Assembly (NCBI GenBank): GCA_017305665.1
Contig: JAFKKH010000014.1
Coordinates: 62,001-126,000, forward strand
DNA length: 64,000 nt
Direction: 5' to 3'
From: Hyphomicrobiales bacterium
GTDB taxonomy: Bacteria > Pseudomonadota > Alphaproteobacteria > Rhizobiales > Xanthobacteraceae
In this document: piece by piece, positions 1 to 10,078 of the stretch
Position numbering within the stretch: position 1 is the first letter of the stretch
Layout: every line of letters starts with the position of its first letter
Position numbers and translations under genes: made by a program
The notes under the pieces: model-generated
Told to the model about the DNA's origin: nothing
Databases searched by the model: none
The model's input: only the letters and a program-made list of their open reading frames with translations

Positions 1-215
1 TTTCGCAAGGCGAGGTTGCGGAGTTACAGGCTGCTGCTGAACGCGACGGCCTCACACTGGTGACGACGGAAAAGGATCTGGCGCGGCTCCGCACTACCGA
101 CGGTCTCGCGGCGTTTGCGCGTACCGTGGTTCCGTTTGCCGTCACACTTCGCTTCGACGATGAATCGGCCCTGCAGGCATTCCTGACGGAGCGGCTTGCG
201 CGGGCACGGCGATAG
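1..215 (+). CDS. lpxK: Tetraacyldisaccharide 4'-kinase, C-terminal end (partial)
   Basis: Only the last 70 or so codons are present; the gene enters from the left edge in the frame whose first full codon is at base 3 and stops at TAG 213-215. The fragment carries LVTTEKDLARL, the conserved segment near the end of LpxK, followed by a short tail ending RLARARR. LpxK phosphorylates the 4' position of the lipid A disaccharide precursor on the cytoplasmic face of the inner membrane. The next gene is convergent and ends four bases away. The call rests on this one motif, so it is good but not certain. Confidence 0.8.
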   Translation, partial: SQGEVAELQAAAERDGLTLVTTEKDLARLRTTDGLAAFARTVVPFAVTLRFDDESALQAFLTERLARARR

Positions 216-219
216 CCGT

Positions 220-447
220 TCAGTCCGAACCCTTCAGCGCGTCGGGATAGTGCCGTTGCAACACCGCGGTCGGCAGTGCGTAGGCCTCCTGCAAGTCCAC
301 GCTCCAGTATTTCAGTTCGTCGAGTGGAATGCGGGCATCGGTCACGGCGCAACGAACGTAGGTTCCAGGCGAAATCACGCGGAAGTCACCGTCGAGATAT
401 TGCACCTGCGCTTCGCCATGGCCGGAAGGGCCGAATTTGTTCAGCAC
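220..447 (-). CDS. DUF2093 domain protein
   Basis: A 75-residue soluble protein that looks like the whole DUF2093 family (MLNKFGPSGHGEAQVQYLDGD, then RVISPGTYVRCAVTDARIPL). No catalytic motif or signal peptide is visible and the function is unknown. In related Rhizobiales such genes sit beside lpxK and xseA, as here, although a hydrolase gene lies between it and xseA. It is convergent with lpxK. The 181 bases upstream (448-628) show no gene and presumably hold its promoter. Confidence 0.8.
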   Translation of the reverse strand: MLNKFGPSGHGEAQVQYLDGDFRVISPGTYVRCAVTDARIPLDELKYWSVDLQEAYALPTAVLQRHYPDALKGSD

Positions 448-628
448 CGCTGGTCTCCCCGCATCGTTCGGCGGCGCATCGGCCGCTCGATCACGATATT
501 ATCTCCATCAGATAGGTTCGCAAAAGCCTGTGTGAAACCCACCGTTTTGTGATGAATTGCCATCCTGACCGCGTGTTAGGTCTGGATTCAGGCCTCTTTG
601 CAGCAAATCGGACCATCCGGCAAGATTC

Positions 629-1468
629 ATGCGTCTGTTGGCAGTGCTTACATCGGTGGCGATCCTTGTTACGACAGCCATGATAGCGGCGGCATCCGGC
701 AAGCCGCAGGTCGTGCCCGTGGCGGTGGATATTCCGCAGGCCAATGGCACGTTGCATGGCCTGCTCTACAAGCCCGACGGCAACGGCCCGTTCGCGGCGG
801 TGATCGCGGTGCATGGTTGCCGTGGGTTGACCGGGCATGGCGGACAGATTCTGCCGCGCTATCGCGACTGGGTCGAGCGGTTGCTGAAGGCGGGCAACGC
901 CGTACTGTTTCCGGACAGTTCCGGCCCGGGCAATGCCGGTTCGCAATGTCACCTCAGGGACCACAGGGTTTTCGCTCGCCGCCATCGGGTCGCCGATATC
1001 CGCGCGGCGCAGCAGTGGCTGCTTCACCAGCCCTGGGTGGTGCACGATCACATCGGCCTGCTCGGATGGGCCGACGGCGCCAGCGCTGTGTTGTGGGCGG
1101 TGCGGCCGCAAATGGCGCTGGCTGCATGGCACGACGATTTCCGGTCGGCGGTGGCGTATTATCCGGACTGCCGGCGATCGTCGCGTCTCGGCTGGAGTGC
1201 GCGTGTTCCGACCCTCGTGCTGACCGGTGCTGACGATCGCGGGTCACCGGGAGCTTGTCGCCAGATGGTCGACAACGCGCGTGGGCGCAGCGCGCTGGTC
1301 CGCATTGTCGTCTATCCCGGAGTCCATCACGATGTCGATCGGGCTAACGCGTCGCTTCACCTACCGGACAACGGCTCCGGTCCGGCGCGCGGGCATGGTC
1401 ATGCGGTTATCAATCCGGCGGGACGCGCGGACTCGCTGAATCGCGCCGCGATCTGGCTCGCGCGCTAG
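629..1468 (+). CDS. Exported dienelactone-hydrolase-like protein, nucleophile missing
   Basis: A 279-residue alpha/beta-hydrolase of the dienelactone hydrolase superfamily with an N-terminal signal-like stretch ([22 protein letters not shown]). The oxyanion region [11 protein letters not shown], the late acid loop [13 protein letters not shown] and the catalytic His region YPGVHHDVD are present. At the nucleophile elbow, where the family has G-x-Ser/Cys-x-G, this protein reads LLGWADGAS, with Ala (codon gcc near 1074) in place of the nucleophile. It may therefore be a pseudoenzyme with a binding role. It overlaps the end of convergent xseA by four bases. Confidence 0.75.
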   Translation: MRLLAVLTSVAILVTTAMIAAASGKPQVVPVAVDIPQANGTLHGLLYKPDGNGPFAAVIAVHGCRGLTGHGGQILPRYRDWVERLLKAGNAVLFPDSSGPGNAGSQCHLRDHRVFARRHRVADIRAAQQWLLHQPWVVHDHIGLLGWADGASAVLWAVRPQMALAAWHDDFRSAVAYYPDCRRSSRLGWSARVPTLVLTGADDRGSPGACRQMVDNARGRSALVRIVVYPGVHHDVDRANASLHLPDNGSGPARGHGHAVINPAGRADSLNRAAIWLAR

Positions 1469-3072
1469 AACAGGCTGCCCTGATCGCCCGGTTTTGTGAC
1501 GCGCTTCGGCGTTGCAGGCTTCGGCGGACTCGCTGTCGCGGTCGATGCGACTTGCCGATCAGCGCTCGCAGTCGCGGCCACCCGTCCGTCAGCGAATTCC
1601 AGCGTGAGAGGGGCGCCGGGACCGACAGCGGACGCGGTCCGCACCGCCTGTCCGGCCTCGTCGCGGACCAGCGCAAACCCGCGCGCGAGGACGCCGCGAT
1701 ACGACAGCGCCGCGAGCAGTTGGCCGGAATGCGCGATGCGCGCGTCGTGACGTTGCAGCAAGATGACGAGCGCGCGGCGTGCGCGCTCGGCCAGTCGTTG
1801 CGTCCGCTCGCCCGCCCGTGCGATGCGGGTGAGTTGTGCCTCTGCATTGGCGATCTGTGAGGCCTTGAGACGGATCGCGAGTCCCGTGAAGCGATCGCGG
1901 CGTTGACGTACCAAGGCGCGGGCGCTGATCGCCATCCGTTCGCCATTCGTCGTGAGCCGCTGCCTGGCATGGGCGATCTGCGCGTCCAGCACACGCAATG
2001 TGAGCTTGCCGCTTACCAGTCCGAAGCGACGGTGATGGGCGTGGGTATTGGCCTTCAGCGCACGGGGCAGGGCGGCTGCCGCTCCATCGAGCCGTTGGCG
2101 CGGGATCGCCAGCAACTGGCCGCTGGCTGGCAAAGCGCGCGCCGCGGCGCGCAGTTCGTTGCGGCGGCTGTCCTGCGCGCGCTGCCAGCACAGCATCGCC
2201 CGCCGCGCCAGGCTTGTGACTTCGACAAACAGTTCGGCGCGTACCGGCACGGCCATCTCGGCGGCGGCGGTGGGCGTCGGCGCCCGCTTGTCGGAGGCGA
2301 AATCGATCAGCGTCACGTCGGTCTCGTGACCGACCGCCGAGATCAGCGGGATCATGCTGCCCGCGGCGGCGCGAACCACGATTTCCTCGTTGAAGGACCA
2401 CAGGTCTTCGAGCGAGCCGCCGCCGCGCGCGACGATCAGCAGGTCCGGCCTCGGAATCGGGCCATCCTCGGGCAGGGCATTGAAGCCGTCGATGGCGGCG
2501 GCGATCTGCTCGGCCGAGCCTTCGCCCTGCACACGCACCGGCCACACCAGCACGCGGCGAGGAAAGCGGTCCTCCAGCCGATGCAGGATGTCGCGGATCA
2601 CGGCGCCGGTCGGCGACGTCACCACGCCGATCACATCGGGCAGCCAGGGCAAAAGCTGCTTGCGGGCCTCGTCGAACAGGCCTTCCGCCGCGAGCTTCTT
2701 CTTGCGCTCCTCCATCAGCGCCATCAGCGCACCGATGCCGGCAGGCTCCAGCGCCTCGATCACGATCTGGTATTTTGAGGAGCCCGGATAGGTGGTCAGC
2801 TTGCCGGTGGCGATGACCTCGAGGCCTTCCTGCGGCTTGAACCGCATTCGGCCGTGGACGCCCTTCCAGATCACTGCCTCGATCTTGGCGCTCTCGTCCT
2901 TCAGCGCGAAATAGCAATGGCCCGAGGCATGCGGTCCGCGAAAACCGGAGATTTCGCCGCGCACGCGCACGTGCCCGTAGGTGTCCTCCACGGTGCGCTT
3001 CAGCGCCGTGGAGAGTTCGGACACGGTATATTCCGGCGCGTTCGCCAATAGCTGTGCAGGGTTCGCGGGCAT
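1465..3072 (-). CDS. xseA: Exodeoxyribonuclease VII large subunit
   Basis: The 535-residue large subunit of exonuclease VII, which with XseB degrades single-stranded DNA to short oligonucleotides. An N-terminal OB-fold occupies about residues 15-115 ([20 protein letters not shown]). The catalytic domain follows, with [18 protein letters not shown] and [20 protein letters not shown], and then a long Arg/Ala-rich helical region typical of the coiled-coil arm. I take the ATG at 3072; one codon upstream is a TTG. No xseB is visible in the window. Confidence 0.96.
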   Translation of the reverse strand: MPANPAQLLANAPEYTVSELSTALKRTVEDTYGHVRVRGEISGFRGPHASGHCYFALKDESAKIEAVIWKGVHGRMRFKPQEGLEVIATGKLTTYPGSSKYQIVIEALEPAGIGALMALMEERKKKLAAEGLFDEARKQLLPWLPDVIGVVTSPTGAVIRDILHRLEDRFPRRVLVWPVRVQGEGSAEQIAAAIDGFNALPEDGPIPRPDLLIVARGGGSLEDLWSFNEEIVVRAAAGSMIPLISAVGHETDVTLIDFASDKRAPTPTAAAEMAVPVRAELFVEVTSLARRAMLCWQRAQDSRRNELRAAARALPASGQLLAIPRQRLDGAAAALPRALKANTHAHHRRFGLVSGKLTLRVLDAQIAHARQRLTTNGERMAISARALVRQRRDRFTGLAIRLKASQIANAEAQLTRIARAGERTQRLAERARRALVILLQRHDARIAHSGQLLAALSYRGVLARGFALVRDEAGQAVRTASAVGPGAPLTLEFADGRVAATASADRQVASTATASPPKPATPKRVTKPGDQGSLF

Positions 3073-3154
3073 CAAGTTTCGCTTCTGTTGCGACTCCGCC
3101 TTACCATGCTAAACCGCCCCGAAACCACCGAAAATCCCGTAGCGGCAGTCCTTC

Positions 3155-4438
3155 ATGAACATCCTTCTGATCGGTTCCGGCGGCCGCGAACATGCGCTGG
3201 CCTGGAAAATCGCAGGCTCGCCGCTGGTGACCAAATTGTGGTGCACGCCCGGCAATGCCGGCATCGCGCAAGAGGCCGAATGCGTGCCGCTTGATGTCAC
3301 CGATCATGCGGCGGTGATTGCCTTCTGCAAAACAAATGCGGTCGATCTCGTCGTTGTCGGTCCCGAAGTGCCGTTGGCTGCCGGGATCGTTGATGATCTT
3401 GCCGCGGCTGGGATCAAGGCGTTCGGTCCGAGCAAGGCCGCGGCCCAGCTCGAAGGCTCCAAGGGGTTCACCAAGGACCTCTGCAGGGCCAACAACATTC
3501 CGACCGCGGCCTATGAGCGCTTCAACGATCCGGCGGCGGCGAAGGCCTACATCCGCGCGCAGGGCGCGCCGATCGTCATCAAGGCCGATGGCCTCGCGGC
3601 CGGCAAGGGCGTTGTGGTTGCGATGACGCTCGACGAGGCGCTGGCTGCCATCGACATGATGTTCGAGGGCGGTTTTGGCGGCGCCGGTGCCCAGGTCGTG
3701 GTCGAGGAATTCATGCAAGGCGAGGAGGCCTCGTTCTTCGCGCTGTGCGATGGCGAGCACGCGCTGGCATTGGCCACGGCACAAGACCACAAGCGGGTGT
3801 TCGACGGTGACAAGGGGCCGAACACCGGCGGCATGGGTGCCTATTCGCCGGCACCTGTCATGACGGACGAGATGTGTCGCCGCACCATGGACGAGATCAT
3901 CCATCCGACGCTGCGCGCTATGGCTGCGAAGGGCATGCCGTTCAGGGGCGTGCTGTTCGCGGGGCTTATGATCACCGCACAAGGGCCGAAGCTGATCGAA
4001 TACAACGTCCGCTTCGGTGATCCCGAATGCCAGGTGCTGATGCTGCGCATGATGTCGGACATCGTGCCGGCGCTGCTCGCGGCCATCGATGGCCAGTTGA
4101 AGAACTTCGACCTGCGCTGGTTTCCCGATCCGGCATTAACTGTGGTGATGGCGGCGAAAGGCTATCCCGGCGATTACGCCAAGGGCACGCGGATCGACGG
4201 GCTTGATGAGGCTGCGAAAGTGGAGGGCGTGGAAATTTTCCATGCCGGTACGGCGTCGAAGGACGGCCACATCGTCGCCAATGGCGGCCGCGTGCTCAAT
4301 GTCACCGCGTCGGGGAAAACGGTGGCTGAAGCGCAGCGCCGCGCCTATGAGGCTGTCGACCGCATCAAGTGGCTGGACGGCTTCTGCCGCCGCGACATCG
4401 GCTGGCAGGCGGTTAAGCGCGAGAAGGCAACGAGATAG
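3155..4438 (+). CDS. purD: Phosphoribosylamine-glycine ligase
   Basis: A 427-residue GAR synthetase, the second step of de novo purine synthesis, joining phosphoribosylamine and glycine with ATP. The N-terminal motif [19 protein letters not shown], the ATP-grasp segments ([36 protein letters not shown]) and the family signature VRFGDPECQ are present and the length is standard. It is divergent from xseA (82-base gap) and is followed by a palindromic repeat and the convergent acyl-CoA dehydrogenase gene. Confidence 0.97.
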   Translation: MNILLIGSGGREHALAWKIAGSPLVTKLWCTPGNAGIAQEAECVPLDVTDHAAVIAFCKTNAVDLVVVGPEVPLAAGIVDDLAAAGIKAFGPSKAAAQLEGSKGFTKDLCRANNIPTAAYERFNDPAAAKAYIRAQGAPIVIKADGLAAGKGVVVAMTLDEALAAIDMMFEGGFGGAGAQVVVEEFMQGEEASFFALCDGEHALALATAQDHKRVFDGDKGPNTGGMGAYSPAPVMTDEMCRRTMDEIIHPTLRAMAAKGMPFRGVLFAGLMITAQGPKLIEYNVRFGDPECQVLMLRMMSDIVPALLAAIDGQLKNFDLRWFPDPALTVVMAAKGYPGDYAKGTRIDGLDEAAKVEGVEIFHAGTASKDGHIVANGGRVLNVTASGKTVAEAQRRAYEAVDRIKWLDGFCRRDIGWQAVKREKATR

Positions 4439-4444
4439 CAACTG

Positions 4445-4545
4445 CGTCATTCCGGGATGCGCCACCTGGCGCAGACCCGGAATCCATACTCCCTGTAGTG
4501 GTCATGGATTCCGGGCTCGTCGCTTCGCTCCGCCCCGGAATGACA
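4445..4545. repeat. Dispersed intergenic palindromic repeat, family A
   Basis: Inverted arms CATTCCGGG near 4448 and CCCCGGAATGAC near 4534 enclose two further copies of the GGAATCC/GGATTCC core. It fills the gap between convergent purD and the acyl-CoA dehydrogenase gene. Related copies occur near 35.1, 36.6 and 58.0 kb. It could fold as a large hairpin and end transcription from both sides. Confidence 0.8.
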
Positions 4546-4547
4546 GA

Positions 4548-5780
4548 TCAGATCAAATCGCCGCCCGCCGCTGAAGCCGTGGTGCCGTGCTTCTTGAACG
4601 CCTTGACGACGTTGCGGCCGACCTTCCACTTGTGCACCTCGTCCGGGCCATCGACCAGCCGCTGCGAGCGGATCTGCGTGTACCATTTGGCGAGCGGCGT
4701 ATCCTGGCTGTAACCGAGCGCGCCGTGGAGCTGGATCGCGGTGTCCACCACCTTATGCACCATGTGCGCGAGGAAGACCTTCGCGATCGAGTTTTCCTGC
4801 GTGAGGTCGAGGCCTTTTTCGGCCTTGTAGGCGATGTGCAGCAGCATCAGCCGCGCCATGTAGAGTTCGCTGGCGCAGTCCGCCAGCATGAACTGCACGG
4901 CCTGGCGGTCGGCCAGCAACTGACCGAAGGTCGAGCGCTGGATGACGTGCGCGGTCGCCATGTCGAGCGCACGCTGTGCCTTGGCGATGTTGTGCATGCC
5001 ATGTCGCAGCCGCCCGTAGGCAAGGCGGTGCTGGCCCATGTTGAAACCGTTGCCTTCGCCGCCGAGCAGATTGTCGGCAGGCACCACGAGATCCTTGATC
5101 TCGATCTCGGAATGGCCGCCATGGAGTTCATCGTAGTGTGCATCATGGATGCCCATGTTCGCGACGTTGCGCTTGATCTTGTAGCCGGGGTTCGGCAGCT
5201 CCACGATGAAGGTGGAGAACTGCTTGTGGCGCGGCGCGTCTGGATCGGTTTTGGCCATCACCAGTGCGATGTCGGCCACACTGGCCGATGACGAAAACCA
5301 CTTCTCGCCGTTGAGCACGTAGTTTTCGTTACCGTCCTTGACCGCGCGTGTCTGCATGCCGGTGGCATCGGCGCCTGCGGCCTTTTCCGTCATCGAGAAG
5401 CAGATGCGCTTGTCGCCGTTCAGCAGGGGCTTGAGGAATTTCTCCTTCTGATACTCGGTGCCATGCGCGAGAATTGTCATCATCGAGGCGTCGTCCGGCC
5501 CCTGCGTGTTCATGGAGAGCGCGCCGAGCGCACTTTCACCGAGCTCCATCTGCACCAGCGCGTTGGCGAGCGGCCCGAGCCCCATGCCGCCATACTCCTT
5601 CGGCACGAACGGACACCACAGGCCCTGCGCGCGGGCCTTCTTGCGCAGGGGATCGAGCACGTCCTTGAGCGGTTTCTCGTCGAGTTGCTTCTCGGCGGGA
5701 ATGCATTCGTCATGCACCCACTGGCGGACCTTTTCGCGGATGGCCTTGGCTTCCGGGGGAATCTCGAAATCGATCGCCAT
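4548..5780 (-). CDS. Acyl-CoA dehydrogenase, ACAD10/11-like
   Basis: A 410-residue FAD-dependent acyl-CoA dehydrogenase. It has the N-terminal helical domain, the central beta domain with FSMTEKAAGADATGMQTRA, and the C-terminal helical domain with QLHGALGYSQDTPLAKWY. The C-terminal RLVDGPDEVHKW matches the ACAD10/ACAD11 type rather than the YEGT type of short-chain enzymes. The substrate cannot be read from sequence; a longer or branched acyl-CoA is plausible. A Shine-Dalgarno GAGGAA stands nine bases before the ATG. It is divergent from the dehalogenase-like gene at 5974. Confidence 0.92.
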   Translation of the reverse strand: MAIDFEIPPEAKAIREKVRQWVHDECIPAEKQLDEKPLKDVLDPLRKKARAQGLWCPFVPKEYGGMGLGPLANALVQMELGESALGALSMNTQGPDDASMMTILAHGTEYQKEKFLKPLLNGDKRICFSMTEKAAGADATGMQTRAVKDGNENYVLNGEKWFSSSASVADIALVMAKTDPDAPRHKQFSTFIVELPNPGYKIKRNVANMGIHDAHYDELHGGHSEIEIKDLVVPADNLLGGEGNGFNMGQHRLAYGRLRHGMHNIAKAQRALDMATAHVIQRSTFGQLLADRQAVQFMLADCASELYMARLMLLHIAYKAEKGLDLTQENSIAKVFLAHMVHKVVDTAIQLHGALGYSQDTPLAKWYTQIRSQRLVDGPDEVHKWKVGRNVVKAFKKHGTTASAAGGDLI

Positions 5781-5973
5781 GGTGTTTCCTCATGTTGTGG
5801 TGAAGGCTTGCGGATGGCATATCGCCGGGGGACCGCAGCGGCAACGCCGAACAAAGTTTGAAGCGCGATCGCAGGCCGGCGAACGTGCGGACCCCATATG
5901 CCGCGACAGCCCTTGTCGGCGATCAACGATGGTGTCTACTGGGTTATCTGCTTTCAAGCACGAGTGATGACCG

Positions 5974-6885
5974 ATGCCCGATCTCGCCGACCTGTTTCCC
6001 GGTTACGCATCCGAATGGATCAACACCACGTCGGGCCGCATCTTCGCCCGCGTCGGCGGCAAGGGACCGCCGCTGATGTTGCTGCACGGCTTCTCGTCCA
6101 CGCATGTGATGTGGCACAAGGTGGCGCCGCAACTCGCCGAGCGCTTCACGCTCATCATCGCGGACTTGCCCGGTTACGGCTGGTCGGACATGCCCGAGAG
6201 CGACGACCGGCATACGCCCTACACCAAGCGCGCGATGGCCAAAACGATGATCGAGGCCATGGAGAAGCTCGGGTTCGTGCATTTCGCGCTGGCGGGACAC
6301 GATCGCGGTGGCCGCGTGTCCTATCGGCTCGCGCTCGATCATCCCGGCCGGCTGTCGAAACTCGCCGTGCTCGATATCCTGCCGACCTACGACTACTGGT
6401 CGCGCATCAATCGTCTGTCAGCGCTGAAGATCTATCACTGGGCGTTTCTGGCGCAGCCTTATCCGTTGCCGGAAACCTTGATCGGCGGCCATCCGGATTT
6501 CTTCCTGAAACAGAAGATGGCAAGCCAGACCCGCACCGGAACACTCGATGCGATGGATCCGCGCGCGCTGGAACATTACCTGGCGCCGTTCCGCGATCCT
6601 TCGCGCGTACACGCGATGTGCGAGGACTACCGCGCCGGCGCCTACGCCGATTTCGAGATCGACAAGGCGGACCTCGATGTCGGAAAGAAGATTACGATTC
6701 CGATGCTGGCGTTGTGGGGCGATGCCGGCGTCGCGGCGAGTGCGTCCAGCACGCAACTCGATGCGTGGCGGGCCTGGGCCACAAATGTCACCGGCGGTCC
6801 GGTTCCTTCGGGACATTTTCTGCCGGAGGAGGCGCCGGAGCAGACCGCAAAGGCGCTTCTTGCGTTCTTCAGCGCCGCGCCTTGA
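5974..6885 (+). CDS. Fluoroacetate dehalogenase-type alpha/beta hydrolase
   Basis: A 303-residue cytosolic hydrolase that, from memory, aligns almost end to end with R. palustris fluoroacetate dehalogenase RPA1163. The residues used there for defluorination are conserved: nucleophile Asp110 with Arg111 and Arg114 (HDRGGR), acid Asp134, halide pocket His155, Trp156 and Tyr219, and the general-base His at 281. Two differences stand out: the segment after Phe40 reads Ser-Ser (HGFSSTH) instead of Pro-Gln, and residue 185 is Gln where RPA1163 has Trp. The predicted reaction is hydrolysis of fluoroacetate or another 2-haloacid to the 2-hydroxy acid. It overlaps convergent tadA by 17 bases. Confidence 0.85.
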   Translation: MPDLADLFPGYASEWINTTSGRIFARVGGKGPPLMLLHGFSSTHVMWHKVAPQLAERFTLIIADLPGYGWSDMPESDDRHTPYTKRAMAKTMIEAMEKLGFVHFALAGHDRGGRVSYRLALDHPGRLSKLAVLDILPTYDYWSRINRLSALKIYHWAFLAQPYPLPETLIGGHPDFFLKQKMASQTRTGTLDAMDPRALEHYLAPFRDPSRVHAMCEDYRAGAYADFEIDKADLDVGKKITIPMLALWGDAGVAASASSTQLDAWRAWATNVTGGPVPSGHFLPEEAPEQTAKALLAFFSAAP

Positions 6886-7315
6886 AGAAATCCCTAAGCA
6901 GGGATGCCGCCTCGCGTTCGCCGACCGACGGGTAGACTTCCGGACGGTGATGGCAGGTCGGTGACGCAAAGAACCGCACACCGGAGTCCACGGCGCCACC
7001 CTTCGGGTCGGCCGCGCCATAGTAGAGCCTGCGGATGCGCGCGAACGAGATGGCGCCGGCACACATCGGGCAGGGTTCCAGGGTGACGTAGAGGTCGCAA
7101 TCGGTCAGGCGCTCGCTGCCGAGCTTGCGGGCCGCCTCGCGAATGGCCAGCAATTCGGCATGGGCGGTCGGATCGCGGTCGGTGAGGGTGCGGTTGCCGG
7201 CCGTAGCAATCACGGTACCGTCACGCACGACCACGCAGCCGATCGGCACTTCGCCCGATTTTGCCGCGTTTTCGGCGGCTTTCAGCGCCAAATCCATGAA
7301 AGAGGGCGTTGTCAT
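6869..7315 (-). CDS. tadA: tRNA-specific adenosine deaminase
   Basis: A 148-residue cytidine-deaminase-fold protein with the zinc and proton-shuttle motif [10 protein letters not shown] and the second zinc motif PCPMCAGAI. This is the usual signature of TadA, which converts the wobble adenosine of tRNA-Arg(ACG) to inosine and is normally essential. The ATG at 7315 gives the standard length. Its 3' end overlaps the dehalogenase-type gene by 17 bases on the opposite strand, so the two transcripts are antisense at their ends. Confidence 0.94.
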   Translation of the reverse strand: MTTPSFMDLALKAAENAAKSGEVPIGCVVVRDGTVIATAGNRTLTDRDPTAHAELLAIREAARKLGSERLTDCDLYVTLEPCPMCAGAISFARIRRLYYGAADPKGGAVDSGVRFFASPTCHHRPEVYPSVGEREAASLLRDFFKARR

Positions 7316-7445
7316 GCCTCGTATCCGGTAAAGAACTCTGCTAAGAGCCCGCCTTCAGCAAAAGTGGATGCCGGTTTTGCGAGAGCGCTCTTTCCGATGG
7401 GTGGCGCGGCGCACCGGCCCGACACGGTTTTAAGCGAGATCATTC

Positions 7446-9521
7446 ATGCCCCGCGATAAAGACAAAGACAATGCTTCCCCGCGCGGGCGCCGTGACCGGC
7501 CGGCCGGCGGCAGGGACAAGCCCGGAGGCCGCTCGGGCAAGCCGCGCGGACCGGAGAAAAAATTCGCCAAGCGCGGTTTAACCGGAAAGTCCGACAGGGG
7601 CGAAGGCGCCAAGCGCCCTTACGCGGGAAAGCGCGATGGCGATGCGCCCCGCAGGAGCTACCGCGATGCACCGCGTCCGGCCCGGTTCAATCGCGACGAT
7701 CGTCCCGCGCGTGGCGGGGATCGGCCGGATCGCCAGAGCAACCGGGCTGACCGGGGCCCGCGCAAGGACTTCCGTCCGCGCGAGGACGGGGGTGAGAAAC
7801 GTCCTTACACGCCACGTGGCGATGGGCCCCGTGGTGAACGCCCGAGGTTCAATCGCGATGATCGCGCGCCCCGTGGTGATCGCGGCGATGCGCGCCCGGC
7901 GGGACGGTTTTCCGACAAGAAATTCGGCGACAAACGCCCCTACGCGCCGCGCGGCGAGGGTTTTCGCAAGGATGGTGATCGTCCGCAGCGTGCCCGGCCT
8001 CAGGGCGATCGGCCTTATAGCCCACGCCCGCCGCGCGATGATGGTGAGCGGAAATTCAGCCGTGGCCCGCGCAAGGATTTCGGTGATCGGGAATTCCGCG
8101 GGCGCGACCGCAGCGACGACAAGCCGTGGCAGAAACGCGACGCGCGGCCGCGCGACGATACTCGCCGCGACGATCGCCCGCGTCGCGAGGCGCGAAGCTT
8201 CGACAAGCCGCGTGACGATCGCGGTGATACCGAACGGCCGCGTTTTGCACGCCCCCGCGATGATCGTTCCAGTCGGGATGATCGGGCGCCCCGCCGCTTC
8301 GACCGGCCTCGTGAGGATCGTCCGCAATTCGACCGGCCGCGCGGCGGCCGCAACGATTGGCAGGAACGCCCACGCCGTGGTGATCGCGACGATCGCCCGC
8401 GCCGCGACAACGAGGACGACAGCAAGATTTTCGCCAAACGCCCGGCCTTCGGCGGCCGCGGCGCCTATCGCGAGCGCCCCTCCGACGATGAGCGCCGCAG
8501 CGCCCGCGCCGAGCCGAAGCCCAAAAAGGCCGGCGAGCGCGTCGCCAAGGTGATCGCACGCGCGGGACTGGCGTCGCGCCGCGATGCCGAGGACATGGTC
8601 ACGCAAGGTCGGGTCGCGGTGAACGGCCGCGTCATCAACTCGCCGGCGCTCGATGTCACCACGCGCGACGTGGTCACCGTCGATGGCCAGAAGCTGCCCG
8701 AGCGCGAACGTACGCGGCTGTTCCTCTATCACAAGCCGCGCGGGCTCATGACGACGCACGACGATCCGGAAGGGCGGCCGACCGTGTTCGACAACCTGCC
8801 GGATGGCCTGCCGCGCCTCATCAGCATCGGCCGGCTCGATTTCAACACCGAAGGCCTGCTGCTGCTGACCAACGATGGCGGTCTGGCGCGGGTGCTCGAA
8901 CATCCCGACACCGGCTGGCTGCGGCGCTATCGCGTTCGCGCCCACGGTGAGGTGACCCAGGCGCAGCTCGACACGCTGAAGGACGGCGTCGAGGTCGATG
9001 GCGTCAAGTACGGTCCGATCGATGCGACGCTGGAGCGCGATCAGGGCGCCAACGTCTGGGTGGTGTTTGCGATCCGCGAGGGCAAGAACCGCGAGGTGCG
9101 CAATGTGATGGCGCACCTTGGTCTCGAGGTGAATCGACTGATCCGCGTCTCCTATGGGCCGTTCCAGCTCGGCGAGATTGGGGAAGGCCAGGTCGAGGAA
9201 GTACGTAGCCGTGTGCTGCGCGATCAGCTCGGCGAGAAGGTCACGGCGCTGGCGAATGCGAATTTCGCAGGCGCCGCTACCGAAGCCGACACCGGCCCCA
9301 AGCTCGGCCGCGATGGCACGCCGCTGCGTTCGAAGAAGGATAACAAGGAACGCGCGAAGCGCTCCCTGATCGAGGATCGCAAGGGCCGCAGCGTCGTGGT
9401 GCAGCGGACCGGCAGCGACGAAGCCCGCGCGCGCAATGAAGCCGAAGCCAACGGCTACGGTCCGCCGCGGCGGCCGAAGCGCGGCTATCACGGCAAGCGC
9501 GATTTCACGCCGCGGGATTGA
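7446..9521 (+). CDS. rluB: 23S rRNA pseudouridine synthase (RluB/RsuA family) with long disordered arm
   Basis: A 691-residue protein in two parts. Residues 1 to about 358 are low complexity, dominated by Arg, Asp, Gly and Pro in short DDR/RPR/RGD-like units. The catalytic part starts with an S4 RNA-binding domain (RVAKVIARAGLASRRDAED). The pseudouridine synthase domain follows, with catalytic Asp in GRLDFNTEGLLLLTNDG near residue 462. A second basic tail follows residue 620. Such arms are common in Rhizobiales homologues and probably bind RNA. The likely target is position 2605 of 23S rRNA by analogy to E. coli RluB, which the sequence does not prove. rsmD follows directly. Confidence 0.9.
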   Translation: MPRDKDKDNASPRGRRDRPAGGRDKPGGRSGKPRGPEKKFAKRGLTGKSDRGEGAKRPYAGKRDGDAPRRSYRDAPRPARFNRDDRPARGGDRPDRQSNRADRGPRKDFRPREDGGEKRPYTPRGDGPRGERPRFNRDDRAPRGDRGDARPAGRFSDKKFGDKRPYAPRGEGFRKDGDRPQRARPQGDRPYSPRPPRDDGERKFSRGPRKDFGDREFRGRDRSDDKPWQKRDARPRDDTRRDDRPRREARSFDKPRDDRGDTERPRFARPRDDRSSRDDRAPRRFDRPREDRPQFDRPRGGRNDWQERPRRGDRDDRPRRDNEDDSKIFAKRPAFGGRGAYRERPSDDERRSARAEPKPKKAGERVAKVIARAGLASRRDAEDMVTQGRVAVNGRVINSPALDVTTRDVVTVDGQKLPERERTRLFLYHKPRGLMTTHDDPEGRPTVFDNLPDGLPRLISIGRLDFNTEGLLLLTNDGGLARVLEHPDTGWLRRYRVRAHGEVTQAQLDTLKDGVEVDGVKYGPIDATLERDQGANVWVVFAIREGKNREVRNVMAHLGLEVNRLIRVSYGPFQLGEIGEGQVEEVRSRVLRDQLGEKVTALANANFAGAATEADTGPKLGRDGTPLRSKKDNKERAKRSLIEDRKGRSVVVQRTGSDEARARNEAEANGYGPPRRPKRGYHGKRDFTPRD

Positions 9522-9523
9522 CC

Positions 9524-10078
9524 ATGCGTGTCGTCGGGGGGCGATTGAAGGGTCGCACGCTGGCGTCGCCGTCGACGCAGCAGATCAGGCCGACGGCCGA
9601 CCGCTTGCGCGAGTCGCTGTTCAATATCCTGCTTCATGCCTACGATGATCCGATCTCCGACGCGCGGGTGCTGGACCTGTTCGCGGGCACCGGTGCGCTC
9701 GGTATCGAGGCGGTGTCGCGCGGTGCGAAATTTACGCTGTTCGTCGACAACGGCGCCGAGGCGCGGGCGCTGTTGCGCAACAACGTCGAGTCGCTGGGCC
9801 TCGGCGGCGTCACCAAGGTCTATCGCCGCGACGCCACCGATCTCGGTCCCGCGCATCCGGTCGAGCCGTTCTCGCTGGTGTTTCTCGACCCGCCGTACCG
9901 GATGGGGCTCGCCGACAAGGCCGTCGCCTCGCTGCGCGACGGCGGCTGGCTCACGGCTGGCGCGCTGGTCGTGGTGGAGGAAGCAAAGGCCGCGGCCTTC
10001 GCTACGCCCGACGGCTTCGAGGAGCTTGAGCGGCGCGCCTATGACGATACGGAATTCGTCTTCCTTCGGGGTGCATGA
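9524..10078 (+). CDS. rsmD: 16S rRNA (guanine-966-N2)-methyltransferase
   Basis: A 184-residue SAM-dependent methyltransferase. It begins MRVVGGRLKGRTLASP, has the SAM-binding region VLDLFAGTGALGIEAVSRGA, and the catalytic DPPY in LVFLDPPYRMG, which marks the N2-guanine/N6-adenine class. RsmD methylates G966 in the 30S subunit. I choose the ATG at 9524; a TTG at 9518 overlapping the previous stop would add two residues. It is almost certainly co-transcribed with the pseudouridine synthase gene, so two rRNA modification genes share a transcript. Confidence 0.93.
   Translation: MRVVGGRLKGRTLASPSTQQIRPTADRLRESLFNILLHAYDDPISDARVLDLFAGTGALGIEAVSRGAKFTLFVDNGAEARALLRNNVESLGLGGVTKVYRRDATDLGPAHPVEPFSLVFLDPPYRMGLADKAVASLRDGGWLTAGALVVVEEAKAAAFATPDGFEELERRAYDDTEFVFLRGA

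Noticed and set aside
7578-9491. 637-codon open frame on the minus strand opposite the pseudouridine synthase gene
   Set aside because: It is an antisense mirror caused by the GC-rich, Arg/Asp codon bias; the translation has no domain and the plus-strand frame has clear S4 and synthase motifs.
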